From assembly GCA_964036275.1 (NCBI GenBank), contig OZ038436.1:17821904-17885903 (forward strand): a stretch of 64,000 nucleotides of DNA, read 5' to 3'. The DNA comes from Litoditis marina (taxonomy: Eukaryota > Nematoda > Chromadorea > Rhabditida > Rhabditidae). This document shows, piece by piece, positions 31,746 to 43,905 of the stretch (the stretch's first letter is position 1; every line of letters starts with the position of its first letter). A program made the translations under genes and the position numbers. The notes under the pieces are model-generated. The model saw only the letters and a program-made list of their open reading frames with translations. It did no database searches and was not told the origin of the DNA.

Positions 31746-34180
31746 AAGGTAATTCTGTATCCCGCTCCACCATTCTTTCTGGGACATATTCATTCACTGT
31801 TTTTATACGGGAGCACACATTTTGTCGTACCGATTTACGCTCGAACCGATGAACCAACCGGGTGGTTAGCCCGCCTGCATCTTTCTCAAACTCATGCTAT
31901 TTTTCTGCTTTCACTTGGCTATCTCGCAGTACACATAAAATGTTATCGAGCTAACCATCTCTAGGTTGTAGTTTGATCTATGCTCACAGTACAGTTTTTT
32001 ATCTGCCACTAAAAATCAGGCAGACCAAACTTCAATCAGCAGAATTTCGGAGCTTTCTTGATCTACCCGTTGGTTCTCACAAGATTGTGGAACGTTACAA
32101 TAAGGTGTACGTACAAAATATAGAATCAAATTTTTAGTGTGCAAGACTGCAAGAGCGTTTGGAAAATTGATCATTCTCGTGTGAGGTTTCCATGGAAAAA
32201 ATTCGAAACGGAATAGAAAACAACCTTAGGAAACACATTACTTTACGAGAAACAATTAGTCGCCCACGAAGGATAATTGTCCACGTAACTATGAAAATTC
32301 CTATTTATTGAGTCAAAGGCTTGAAACTGTATATAAATTATGTTCAAATACTTTTAAGTCTTACCATTCGTATGTCAAAAACCTTTTTTTTTCAATCAAA
32401 CAATCATAAGAAGAGATCGACTTCTCGACACAACGTAAGGACGAGAACTATAACTTCAATCGATATAAAAAATTATATGGAGAGTAGTTTAATCCTAGCT
32501 AAATGTAATTTTGAAGTGTTTCCAGTCACTTTTTTTCACTCTTATCGAAAAATGGTAGGATAGAAACGGGATTCGAAATATAAGATAAGCGAAATGAACA
32601 CCTACTTTAAAAATAATTACAGAAATCAAAGCAGGAGCGTCTGCAAAAAGTCATGTTTTTTTGTGTTCTGAACATACGTTTGGAATGGTTCTAGACTGAA
32701 ATATTCACAACCAACCTTGCTGGAAGCGTTGAAAAATCATGCGAGAACTCCAAGTTTGAAGATTCAGTTAGCTGATATGGAGTTTTTTGACTCAAAAATG
32801 GAAAAAATCAAAGTAAAATCAAAACATTCTTATTTTGTAGAGAAGTAATACGTTTTGGTGTCGCTCAGCCAAACAGATCACCAAACCAATTTTTATCATA
32901 AAATAATTTGCAAAACTCATACACTAAATAAACCATATTTTAATGGTGTAGTATTATTATCACTAAGCTTTACAAATTAATACCTTTAAAAGAATTTGAA
33001 GGTGAGAATGGGGATGTGAAAATGGCGGCTGACCTGGGTATTGTTGTTTTCAAAGGTGAATGCTTTGTCTAACCGAGTTTTTAGGTAACCTAACCCTTTT
33101 TGGAAATCCAATTTTCAGGTTACCTCAGTAGTTTACCGCTTGATAACCTAAAATTGAAAATAGGTTACCTCTTTTTTACCGTGTTACACCGTTAGTTGAA
33201 ACGGTAACCGAATTTTCGGATAGTCAGTTTTCGGTCAGCATCAAATCAAACGGCGAGCTGACCGAACACCAACCGATTTTGCGGGGGAAAAGAAAAACCC
33301 AGAATAATCCTCATAATTGTTGGATATTGACTGGTTTCCAACGGGTTTCACATAATAACAAATATAATAAAGGGCATTTATATAATAAAACCACCCGAAA
33401 CAGTTATATGGATGAGCAATACATGCCATACTTACAAGAACTAACACTTACTTTGTAAAACGTCTTTGAATAACTCGAATTTTCAAGGACTTGTCCCACT
33501 TTTATGCGATATTATTGATAATATGCTTCAATGATACAGATCCGTGGGTGATACATAGAAACTGTTATTCAACAAAAGTTTTAATTAAGTTCTGTGAAAA
33601 TTACATCTTCAACGTCAAAAAACATGAAACTAGACATATTATACGTTGTTTTTACACTCTTATCACATTTGTGTCCGTACTACATGCTATACAACAGTTT
33701 GAAAGTAGTATGGGAAATACTTGAAAACTATGAAGTTTCTGTGAAAATCAACATCACTTTTTCACAGGATTAATTGGTTTCACACCAATTATAACTCCTA
33801 ATTTGCACGAACACAGTGAAAAAATGCCACGATTTGAAACACATTCGGAGCATGGGTCGTTTTTGAGCAAATTTGAGTACGGCCACAACGCGGAAGCCAC
33901 AGCACGTACCTATTTTCATGGAAACGCGCACAAATTGTCCGCAAAACGTCCGTGAAACATATCATAAAATCAATCACGTAACAAAAATATATTATTCAAA
34001 ATTGTTTTAGTTATCTATGCCTTTTTTTGGTTGTATTAAGATAGAGGTGTGTGTATTAAGACCGAATTTATCTCTTGACCAAAAGTTTTGGGATACAGTA
34101 ACCTTTGAGATAGTTTGGCTCATAAAAACCTTGGTTCTCGACTGATTTCTATTTTCTTTTCTTGCGTAGTAGTAAGGGAG
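31746..34180. other. Right-arm sequence without a supported gene
   Basis: Mirror of 21851-24298. Sequence changes relative to the left arm cluster around 32330-32540, where an open frame has different ends in the two arms. No RNA gene was seen. Confidence 0.55.
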
Positions 34181-34560
34181 CATCAGAACACTATTTTTCT
34201 CAATTTGTTTTTGCTCCGCCAGGGTTTGAGTAGGTATCACATGTTTTCCACAACTTGCAACGAAATCAGTTGAGTAGAAACCCTTAGACTGGGAATTTTC
34301 CCTTGTTATCACAACCCACCCCCACACACGACGGAAGTTGGCGCTCTTGATGGAGCGAAAACGTCATAACTTCGCTCAAACATAACCGATTTCGTTGAAA
34401 TTTGGGGAACCACTTAGAAAGAGTTTGAAAAGTCGTTTTTTTTGCAAATTTCAGACTTTTCATGGGAAAACTAAAAAACGGAGGCGCGCATTAGCCGGAC
34501 TAAAGACAAATCTCAAACAGCGCCTCGCGCTGCGCGCGATTACTAAAACTGGTTAGGGTA
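34181..34560. repeat. Dispersed repeat, right arm, fuller copy
   Basis: It contains the roughly 116 bp lost from the left arm (TTTGAGTAGGTATCACATG and CCACCCCCACACACGACGG), shared with the spacer copy at 27993-28390. The ancestral arm therefore had the long form. Confidence 0.8.
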
Positions 34561-34580
34561 CCAAAAACTCCGGTTACTTA

Positions 34581-35015
34581 TTGAATTCACCGATCTCATT
34601 TCCATTATTCAAATTTGTCTCGCTATTTGAGCGACCAGTACAAATAGGCCGGCGCAGGTTACATCTTTCTCCTACTCCAACTCTCTGTGAACCTGAAGCC
34701 ATTGAAATCAAAACTCCGGAACCAGGTCCTAAACGTGTGTTTTCGCCACCATATTCTGTTACCACGGGTATTACTATTCCTCATGTTCTCACAATAGCCT
34801 CTCTTGATTGGCTCTCTCTTCAGAAAGTTCAAAAGGCCGTTTCTCAGTTGCATTTTATGTGTAGAGATGAAACTCGTTTCCGTTATAGTGCTTTCTATCG
34901 TTACTATAAGTGTGATCCTCATCTGGCCCCAATCATATCTGATGTGTACTTTGCTCGCTATGGTTTTCGTTTTCACATCAACCCATTATGGGAACCACTT
35001 CCATCTCGTAAATAG
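34581..35015 (+). pseudogene. ORF1 C-terminal domain, right-arm copy
   Basis: 144 residues, one substitution from the left copy (Val for Ile in the SPPYS segment). As on the left it opens at a TTG downstream of an in-frame TAG and lacks the ORF1 N-terminal part. The ATT tail lies at about 35178-35188. Confidence 0.6.
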
Positions 35016-35214
35016 ACTAAATAGATTTCGAGTTCCTATGTTTTCAGTTCTAATCCAGTTTTCTCTTTAAGTTTATGCAATTCTATGTATTGCTCTCTGT
35101 TTTATTAGTCTTAAACATCAATTAATAAGTTATCAATTTGTCTCTCACTTGATTGTTATACAATGTATTGATAAACTCATTATTATTATCTACGGCCTCC
35201 GATATGAATCTTGT

Positions 35215-35285
35215 GGACCCTGTAGCGCAGTGGCAGAGTGTCTGCCTCTTGCTCTGACGCCCGCAGGTTCAATCCCGCGTTCAAA
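35215..35285 (+). pseudogene. tRNA-like relic, right arm
   Basis: Mirror of 20861-20931. TAGCGCAGTGG (A box) and GGTTCAATCCC (B box) are intact; the anticodon and acceptor stems do not close. Confidence 0.55.
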
Positions 35286-35479
35286 TTACACGAAATGAAC
35301 GATTAATTGATGAAGGATGATGAAAGACAAATTGATGATTATCTATTCAGAAAATCTATTCAAATCGATTCTGAGTTTTCATTGTTTCAATCCGTCCAAA
35401 TTATAGAGGAACGGTCCCTTTATGCCAATGAATTGCCGTAATGCGAGGTGAAGGAAGTGATCAAATCCACCACTACTAC

Positions 35480-35680
35480 ATTTCTCTCTGCCTCTCTCTA
35501 TTTCTATTTCTTTCTCTCACTTATTCTCTCTCTCTCTTTCTCTATCTCTCTCTTTCTCTCTCTATCTTCCTTTCTCTCTTTCTCTCTCTCTCTCTCTTCT
35601 CTTGCTCTCTCTCTCTCATTCTCTCTCTCATTCTCTCTCTCTCCCTCTCTCTAATTCTCTCGGTAACTCTCTCTTTCTGT
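35480..35680. repeat. TC-rich microsatellite
   Basis: Mirror of the GA tract at 20466-20667. Confidence 0.95.
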
Positions 35681-35689
35681 TTTCCGCTC

Positions 35690-36237
35690 GAGAGATGTGG
35701 TTTTTACTGTTTATTCATTTAACAGAATCAAATAAACACAAGTATCAAAATTTCGTCGAAAGCGGTCCATTTTGATTCTGGAACACAAAACCACTTTCAA
35801 ACAATACAATTGAAGAGAACACCTATGTGCTCAGTGAAGTAACAAACATATTATGTTGTGCTTAATCAAAGCAGAGCATAATGAAACGCCTAAGAAGTAC
35901 AGTTTCTAGTGATTTTCCTTAGTTTCATCTTTTAGAACCAACACTTCAATCGTAGTCATCAACATCGAAAAACGCATCACGTCACGCTGCGGGAGAGTTT
36001 TCCTTCCAGCACAAATGTATTGTTGAGATGCGCGACGGTAAGTAAGCCCCCCGTGGTGGGTTTTTAATGATGATGATCACGGCCACAACTTCATTATTGC
36101 AAGATCCTCATGTAGTGTTGAAAAGAGCATATTTCAATGTTGAGCTATTTTGTGATACTCATCGATTGTTCTGAGAATAGAATTTCAACTCTCCTTTCCA
36201 AGGATTTCATAACTACTAACTACTCACCGGATACGAT
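35690..36237. other. No gene seen
   Basis: Mirror of 19920-20465. No supported ORF or RNA gene. Confidence 0.6.
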
Positions 36238-36543
36238 TCACACAGAATCTTCCTCTTCTTCCGAAACAAATTTTTCGGCCGCCTTATAGAAATGAGATAA
36301 CCACTTTTCAACTGAATACAATCGATCTTTTCTCAGGCCCATCGCTCTGAATTTTGTTGGTGAGAATACAGTGTAAAAACATCTTGCAATCGTTTTTCTA
36401 ATGATTTGAGGTACCCTGCGAATTCCAGCAAAATGTAATGAGATGCTCTTTATATTACCGAGTTGCACTTTCATCCTATTATCAATCCCTATGAAAGACA
36501 ATCTCTCCGTTTGAGCCAAGGTGATTATGTTTCTTTTAACCAT
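36238..36543 (-). CDS. Hypothetical 101-residue basic ORF, right arm
   Basis: Translation is identical to 19602-19907. It diverges from the ORF at 36572 with a 28-bp gap. Function unknown; see the left-arm entry. Confidence 0.4.
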   Translation of the reverse strand: MVKRNIITLAQTERLSFIGIDNRMKVQLGNIKSISLHFAGIRRVPQIIRKTIARCFYTVFSPTKFRAMGLRKDRLYSVEKWLSHFYKAAEKFVSEEEEDSV

Positions 36544-36571
36544 CGATAGCAGCCAGTTACAGTAGATTTAA

Positions 36572-36949
36572 ATGGGCGGAGTCGATTGTGGTGGAAAGTT
36601 TCCAACAGGAGCCTTTTCGAAATTTTTGCATAAGCTGGCTATCGAACTCAGCTGCGATAGGTTGCGCGGCGCCCACAAGCAGCGGGCCATTATAAACAAG
36701 ATGACCGAAACTAAAAACAGTGATATCAAACCATGTCTTCTCGCCGTTTTTCAACGTTCATTTTATCGCACAAAATGTTCTATAAATTACTCCCCGATTA
36801 TGTGGGGACCTTTTAAAAACAATAAATTTGCAAACATCTTGATTTGCAGTGTATATACTGGCGAATTGCCAGATCAATCGTCTGTAATAGGGAGAGCTCA
36901 TATCAGCATGGCTGATTACTATCGATGGTTGAAACGATCTAAACTATGA
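36572..36949 (+). CDS. Hypothetical 125-residue ORF, right arm
   Basis: Translation is identical to 19196-19573. No recognisable domain. Confidence 0.35.
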   Translation: MGGVDCGGKFPTGAFSKFLHKLAIELSCDRLRGAHKQRAIINKMTETKNSDIKPCLLAVFQRSFYRTKCSINYSPIMWGPFKNNKFANILICSVYTGELPDQSSVIGRAHISMADYYRWLKRSKL

Positions 36950-37186
36950 TAGCAAGTTTGCTTTGTGAAGTATTGAAATATTTGTAATCTAAGTCTGAAA
37001 ATTCCGAAGTTATTCAGCGATAGTATTTGAGATTTGTTTTACCAATTGGTTCCTTGTCCTGGGTCAATGGCTTTTTCGCTCATCTTCTTATGAGTTCTTG
37101 ACCCCTGACCCTGAGACATCGTAAAGGTGCAGAGGCCGAAACGATGCACATTGAAACTCAGTCAGTAATCGACTTCATAGATAGTG

Positions 37187-37192
37187 TTTATT
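37187..37192 (-). terminator. Candidate poly(A) signal, right-arm gene
   Basis: AATAAA on the minus strand, 73 bp after the predicted stop at 37265. Confidence 0.55.
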
Positions 37193-37264
37193 ACTTTCAC
37201 TTCATTCAATCATTTGTGTATTGACTTTTTTCCATTTATCTTTACTTTGTTTACCCAACTATGC

Positions 37265-40200
37265 TCATTCAACTCCATCCCTAAATACGGTCGGAGACAA
37301 TAGAACGATTTGGTTCCCAAAATCAACTACCTCATAATTTTTTCTACGTTGGGGACATCGCCAATTTCTCCCATTATATTATCCACATCCGTTTTTCGAA
37401 AATTATACTGTCGAAGAAGTGAACTGGGAGGCACGGTCACTTCATTAATACGCTGAAAACTCGAACGTTTTCGGTTGCAACAGAATTAGGCAAAATAAAA
37501 AAGAATTGCAGTACACAGTTCGAACCTCTGATCATAGGAATACACACCTAACTCGACCACACTTCTTTTCGAATTGGAAACAAGTCTGAATTGAAAGAAA
37601 ACCTGTCATAACCCAGAACAATGTTACAAAAAGAAAGTACAACAATACTCATTTGCGGTAAACCGCCGGACCAAACGCGATTTGACGGTACTGCGGTAGT
37701 TTCAACGAAAGCACCTTCCGAACGAGTTTCAGCCGTTGTGAATAACTAATCAAGTCTTTGGGAGAGTTGATTTGAGCTCACACAAGACAGAAGACCAGTA
37801 ACGGCTCAAAACTCAATGGATGTCTGAATTTTACTTTTACCTTTTGTGCAGTCGGAAGATCCACTCTTTTGGAAATTAAATCATCTAAAACGTTTTCAGT
37901 GGCCCTCGCATTCCGTTTGTACGCTGGACCAATAGACCGTAATAAATAACGACAGTGTCCGGCCCTCGTTTGATTCTGAATGAAATTGGCGTTTTGAACA
38001 CTGATTTTTCTGGGAGACACCCGATAAGAGAAGCCGCAATGATACTTGTGATTAATACTTTACAGACAGTAATCTGGTGAATGGAAAGCTTGAGTAGAGC
38101 AATTAAAAAATGAAGGGATGACTCATTTCCTTGAAGACGCTCGTTTTTTAGAAGCTTAAGAACATGGTTGTTGTGTTACCTTCAGTGTGCCGTGACTGGA
38201 TTTTTCTAGAAGTGACCGCAACTTATCGTCAAGTACGGGTGGAGTGTGGAACTCCGCTAGGATACCATCAAATTCCTTGAGAAAAAAACACACTCTGTAT
38301 TGGTTAGAAAATTCTGATACTCTATATTGGATAGAAAAACATTTCTTTCACGAAAGTTGAGAACTGACATGCTGGCTTATAAGCAAACTATGTTTTTCAG
38401 AACGATAGAGAAAATGACTATTCTTAACATTTACGAGTGAGAAATATGACTATTCTTAACATTTACGAGTGAGAAATGAGAACAAACAACAAATGGTTCC
38501 ATGCAGTTTTTTATTAGTTTCATCTTTCAGTATTGAATAGTGTTGTTTTGGACTATCAAAGGGGCTTAGGGTCTCAAACATTCAATAAAAAGCAGACGGA
38601 ATACCAGGAAAAAAATTGGTTTCACGCGTTCTTCCGTAAACTAAAAATACCTCGTTTTCCATACTGTTACTATCAGTAGAGTCCTCGAATGAGTCGTTTT
38701 CTGAGTGTAGTTTCACTGAAACATAAAAAATTTACTTCCGAAAAAGATAAGACGATGCTTCGATACAAAGTCTGTGAATTAAAAATAGCAGTGTCCGAAA
38801 AAACGTTACCTTGATAAACTCTCAAAAAAGCTATTGTTCAACTGAGAAAAACGGTTTTGATTGCTAATTCTCCAAACCAGTTGCAACGAGTGTTTTGTAC
38901 TCTAGTGACGTTCTGTCCCCCAACCTCCCAAAAAGTCCGTATTGTTTTAGAAAGAGGGCTAGACGCCTGCGGCGTCTAGCAGATGCAAATCTTATAGATT
39001 ATATGAAAATTTCATGACAAATGATAGCAAATACTATATTGCGTTCCTTATAGTAAACATTTGATGTGTGCCAACAGCATGCCGAAGAGCTTCACGTGAG
39101 TGCAAAGCCTGCCAACATAATTTGTTTTAACGCGTGCGAGTGGCTTGCCAACGAATTTTACGTAGTTGTAAGATCTGGAACGTGTCATGTTGAAATTAAC
39201 GCGTGCCAACTTACTGTCAAAGCTTTTCACTTTCTCGTGAGGCCTGCCCACGTATTTTGTTGAATTTAACACGTGTTAACTTACTGATGAACAGTTTCAC
39301 GTTTTTGTAAGGCTTGCCCACGTATTTCGTTGAGTTTAACACGTGCTAACTTACTGCTAAAAAGTTTGACGTTTTTTGTGAGGCCTTTCAACGTACTATG
39401 AGTTTCACGTTCCGTTAAAACGGGTGTATCTCGGTTATATAGTGTTGAGAATTGAATATGCTCCACATATGGGGTAACTCAAGTATGAGAAATGCATTGG
39501 GGTGCTTCAAATTGTACGGCGTCTAGCAGTTGTAAACTTTATAGACTACTATAAAAATTTCAAACAAAATGATACCAAACACGCGTATACTGCGTTTAGT
39601 ATGGTAAATTTTGATGCGTGCCAATGGCAAATCGAAAAGTTTCACGTAGTTGTAAGGCCTGCCAAGGTATTTTGTAGAAATTGACGCAATAGCTTACAAA
39701 AAAAAATCATGTTTGTTGTAGGCATGCCAACGTGGATTGTTAAAAATAACGCGTGCCAATGACCTGCCAAAAAGTTTCACGTAGTTGTAAGGCCTGCCAA
39801 CGCTTCGCTTTGCTGATGATAACACATGCCAAAGACCCGCCAAAGATTTTCACGCAGTTGCAAGGCATGCTAACGTGTTTCGTTGGTATCAACGCGTGTC
39901 AATGTCATGCCAAAGAGTTTCACGTAGTTTTAAGGCCTTCCAACGCGTTCCGCTTCTGATAACGCTGCCAATGACCTGCCAAAGAGTTTCACGTAGTTGC
40001 AAAGTCTGCTAACATATAAATTGACCAAATTCGGTTTTAAATAACCAACTTCGGGGTGAGTACAATTCTATTCATCCGTACTTTAACCGATACTCGTCAA
40101 ATTCTGAATGCCCCCCTCTCCAACTAAAAATAAAGTTCACACCTTGCAGTTCTTCGATAGACGTGGTTTCATACGAAGTTGAAGACGAGTCGCGCTGACT

Positions 40201-41468
40201 CAATATCGATGCGTTCTCCTCCGATGTGTTTCCAATCTGTGAAAAACAAGTGATCGTTTGAAGTGAATTTGAGTTATAACAATACAAAATTCTGGATGAA
40301 CTCGTGCTCTTCACTTAGAACGGAGAAATTTGCGCGGGAATAGCAGTCTCTACCAAATTTGAAAGACAAAGAATACGAGAACAAAGGAAGATAATAAGAG
40401 GTAGTTGTGCACTACAAGTTCACAACAAATAATACTTTTTTTTCATTCACGTCATCTGTTTGGAATAGGCAAAATCTCATTAGTACAAAGATTGAGGGAT
40501 TTCTAGATGGAAATCTATGTAATGCGTACACTTTTCCAGCTGGGTACGCGTACCACAAAACCACAAGTTCCAATTTACTGCGGAAGTTATATGCTAGTTC
40601 TAAGCAAACAAAGCCTGTGAACCACAGCTTGATGTTAACTCGGGGTGTCGCCTGAACGCCCGCTCAACTGAGTTAACACTTGATATTGTTTCTGTGCTAT
40701 CAAAGGTGCTTTGGGTCTCAAACATTCAAGATATACAGAGCAAGACGGAATGCCAGTAAGAAAATCGGTTCCATGCATTTTTCCGTGAACCAAAAATACC
40801 TCGTTTTCCATACTGTCACTATCAGTAGAGCCCCCGAATGAGTCGTTTTCTAAGTGAACTTCCTCTGAAACATAAAACTTGACTTCCGAAAAATATAAGA
40901 CGATTCTTCGATACAAAATAATTATGGGTACGTATGGTTCACATCATTCCTACAGATACTCCTACAGTATCCTTACAAATATTCCGAAGGCTGTAGTGAA
41001 CCTAAAAATGTAGTTCATAGAAAATTCTCTTGTACATTCACTCCACCTGAAAATGAGCATGAGGTACGAAAATCCTCAACTTTCCCGATCAAAAGTAAGG
41101 GAGACAAACGGCTTAGAAGTTGGAAAATCTCACTGTAGGAGTCTCAGTAGGAATGGAAAAGACTAAATACCTTGAGAGACTGGTGACACTTCGCTATTCG
41201 GGCTGGAAGTTACCGGCAGTCCATTTTGTGATCTCCTGACCATTTGTTCGATCTGAAAACATAAAATTTTCTGGTGTGTAACTTCCATTACGAATTTCTA
41301 GTTTTTTTTTTAGTTTTCGGTAAGATGTGTTCAAATACTGAGTAAACAAAACAGATTTTCGTCCTAAAAACAGAAATATTTTCAAATTTCGGAAACGGAA
41401 CGAACTGTATCGCAGAAACGGCGAGCAGCTCTGATACAGGCCAATATTTCAGTGGGATCCATATCCAT
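37265..41468 (-). CDS. Predicted multi-exon gene of unknown function (right-arm copy)
   Basis: Exons in transcript order are 41468-41397, 41252-41171, 40864-40800, 40236-40143, 38715-38651, 38275-38180, 38044-37841, 37452-37331 and 37280-37265. They total 816 nt, giving 271 residues plus stop, with phases agreeing at each junction. It is the left-arm gene minus one 53-codon module, so it probably keeps the ancestral arrangement of one b-c pair plus b''. Seen substitutions are Asn for Ser in exon 2 and Leu for Gln near the end of exon c. None makes a stop. The weak splice sites are the same as on the left. Function unknown. Confidence 0.58.
38959..38979. repeat. CTAGACGCC inverted repeat, right arm
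   Basis: Mirror of 17180-17200, perfect 9-bp arms. Confidence 0.85.
39060..40015. repeat. Degenerate ~70-bp tandem repeats, right arm
   Basis: GTTTCACGTAGTTGTAAGG and AACGCGTGCCAA motifs recur about every 70 bp, without the two insertions seen in the left arm. Overlapping open frames are by-products. Confidence 0.8.
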
Positions 41469-41514
41469 CGTCTGCAATAATGATAGATCGTTGGTCTCAT
41501 GAACGCGTGTTCTG

Positions 41515-42325
41515 ATTTCCGGAGGGGAAATTCTATACAGAGAGGAAAAAACTAATCTTAGCTTCACGAATCTCATGAATCCATAAGTAATAGATTAGTT
41601 AAAAATTGAACATTGACTTTCTACCCTCCCCCTCCCCCTTTCTGAACTTGTATTGCGTTTGAGTAATTGAGTAAACTCTCGTTCAAGTTTGACCCCCCCC
41701 CCCCCTACCATTAAAGTTCTAACCGCCGCCGACCAAGGGGGGCGGGGAGTAAATAGTAAATGTCGAAGTTGAATTTTGACCCCCCCCCTCTCTCCTAGAT
41801 TTCTAGATTTAGGTTTGGGTGGGCGGTTGAAGTGCTAGGGGGGAGGGGGCAACTATAGTGGAGGGGGGGGGCGATACTTTACTTTTCCCGAAATTCTATA
41901 CAGAGAGGAAAAAACTAATCTTAGCTTCACGAATCTCATGAATCCATAAGTAATAGATTAGTTAAAAATTGAACATTGACTTTCTACCCTCCCCCTCCCC
42001 CTTTCTGAACTTGTATTGCGTTTGAGTAATTGAGTAAACTCTCGTTCAAGTTTGACCCCCCCCCCCTACCATTAAAGTTCTAACCGCCGCCGACCAAGGG
42101 GGGCGGGGAGTAAATAGTAAATGTCGAAGTTGAATTTTGACCCCCCCCCTCTCTCCTAGATTTCTAGATTTAGGTTTGGGTGGGCGGTTGAAGTGCTAGG
42201 GGGGAGGGGGCAACTATAGTGGAGGGGGGGGGGGGGGGCGATACTTTACTTTTCCCGAAATTCTATACAGAGAGGAAACATCAAATCTTAGCTTCACAAA
42301 TCTCATGAATCCATGAGTAATAATT
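41515..42325. repeat. C/G-tract unit, two tandem copies
   Basis: The 370-bp unit bounded by GAAATTCTATACAGAGAGG is present twice (boundaries near 41530, 41892 and 42260), against once in the left arm. The C/G run lengths differ between the two copies. Confidence 0.9.
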
Positions 42326-43003
42326 AAGTTGAAAATTGAGCGAAGAAAGTCAAACTTTGTGATTAGCTGCAGCCAGTACGATAAGAAATACATCAAGACT
42401 AACCTTCAGCCGCTTCCACCGAGAACTTCAAAACTGAATGAGCCTCATCATCTAAATTTCTCTTTTTCACGATACACGTAAGCCAAAAAAGATATTTCAG
42501 GAAAAAAACTTGTTGAACGGGTACTGCTTCACGGCACCTGGAAAAACCGCACTGAAAACCTGGTTCATGGCTTTCAATACTTTTGCATCTTAAGTTTGAA
42601 ATTCATGACTTGGGAGTTCAGTACAAGTAAAAACTACAAGATGCGAACTCTGAAAAGTTTAAACACCGACGTTTTGGCTCGCGAGACTTCCTAATTTCCA
42701 CTGTTCAAATTGAGCTCTCAAGTTCAACATGATGAGAAAGATGAGAAATCAAACTGTGGAGATAATATTGTACACGTACGTTAAGAATTGGGGACAAAAA
42801 TCACAGGATGGAACAACAGTTAAATATAGTAAAGTAACACAGTAGTATAACGCAAACGTCAAATTGTTATGATATAAAACGTTTGAAACTAGCAACTGAA
42901 AATGGCAAACTCTCCTTTTTGGATAGTTTCAAATATTTCGATCCTGCTCGCACAGAGAAAAATTGTTGACGCAATACTGATTTCGGTATGGGAAAACTCA
43001 ATT
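42326..43003. other. Non-coding arm sequence
   Basis: Mirror of 10415-11084, with an extra stretch of about 20 bp near 42450 (ATCTAAATTTCTCTTTTTC). No gene is supported. Confidence 0.6.
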
Positions 43004-43905
43004 TCAAAGTTGTTCCTCTAGTTTTTGATCGGGAAAAAAACTAAAAAAGTCGGAGGATTTCAGCCTTATTTGACCGATAACGATTTTATGTACCATGAGT
43101 AGATCGAAATTATCTCTGCGACTGAGGAGAGATTTCAGTCCTAGGACTCTATTACGTACTTCAGATGAGGGTACACTACAATAAGTATATCCACCTTTTC
43201 TCATAAACAACTTCCTAGTGAAATCTTTTCGAATATTCAAGTGACTTGACAGAACCTCTATCCGAGTTAAATACGGTACAACCGCTCTCTACAACAGGCG
43301 TACATAAGTCTTGTACAGCTTGACAATAACCTCTTGTTTCTTGACCTTCAGTGTTTCGAAAATATTGAAGGTTCTTCTCTTAGCAACTCTACATATCTTT
43401 TTACAATGGTCAGTGAAATTGAGTGATTCATTCACAATATATCCTAGATCTCGCATAGTGCTGGTCTTTTCTATATCGGTTCCAAAAACTTTTCTTCTCG
43501 GATTATGTTCATCTAAGTGCAGCACTTTTGTTTTCTCCACTGATAACGGTAATTGCCAGTCGTGTGACCACTGATACATTTCATGAATGGCAGTCTGAAG
43601 GTGATATGTAGTTCGATCGGGTGAAAAGCTCTGATAGATTTTGGTATCGTCCGCGAACACTTTACAACTGACTGCACCAACCGAGAGCAAATCGGGTACT
43701 TCACGGGTATAAATGCTAAATAGGACCGGGAAAAGTACACCGCCTCGAGGAACTCCACTACTTATTCGGTGAACCTTAGACTTTGCTTTTCCGACTGTCA
43801 CTTGAACGTTCTCTCAATTATGAAAGATGCGATCCACTTGACAATGGAACAGCGAAAACCTAGATTTTCTAACCGATGTAACAGCTTTGCATGAGAAACA
43901 CGATC
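43004..43905 (-). pseudogene. CR1/jockey-like reverse transcriptase fragment, right arm
   Basis: Mirror of 9522-10414. FADD and GVPRGG motifs are present, and the same one-base frameshift near 43801 and the same stop near 43285 are shared with the left arm. Private differences are loss of two residues after HNPRR, Cys-Ser for Cys-Arg in the tail, and one extra T that changes the last residues to FFPDQKLEEQL. Confidence 0.87.
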
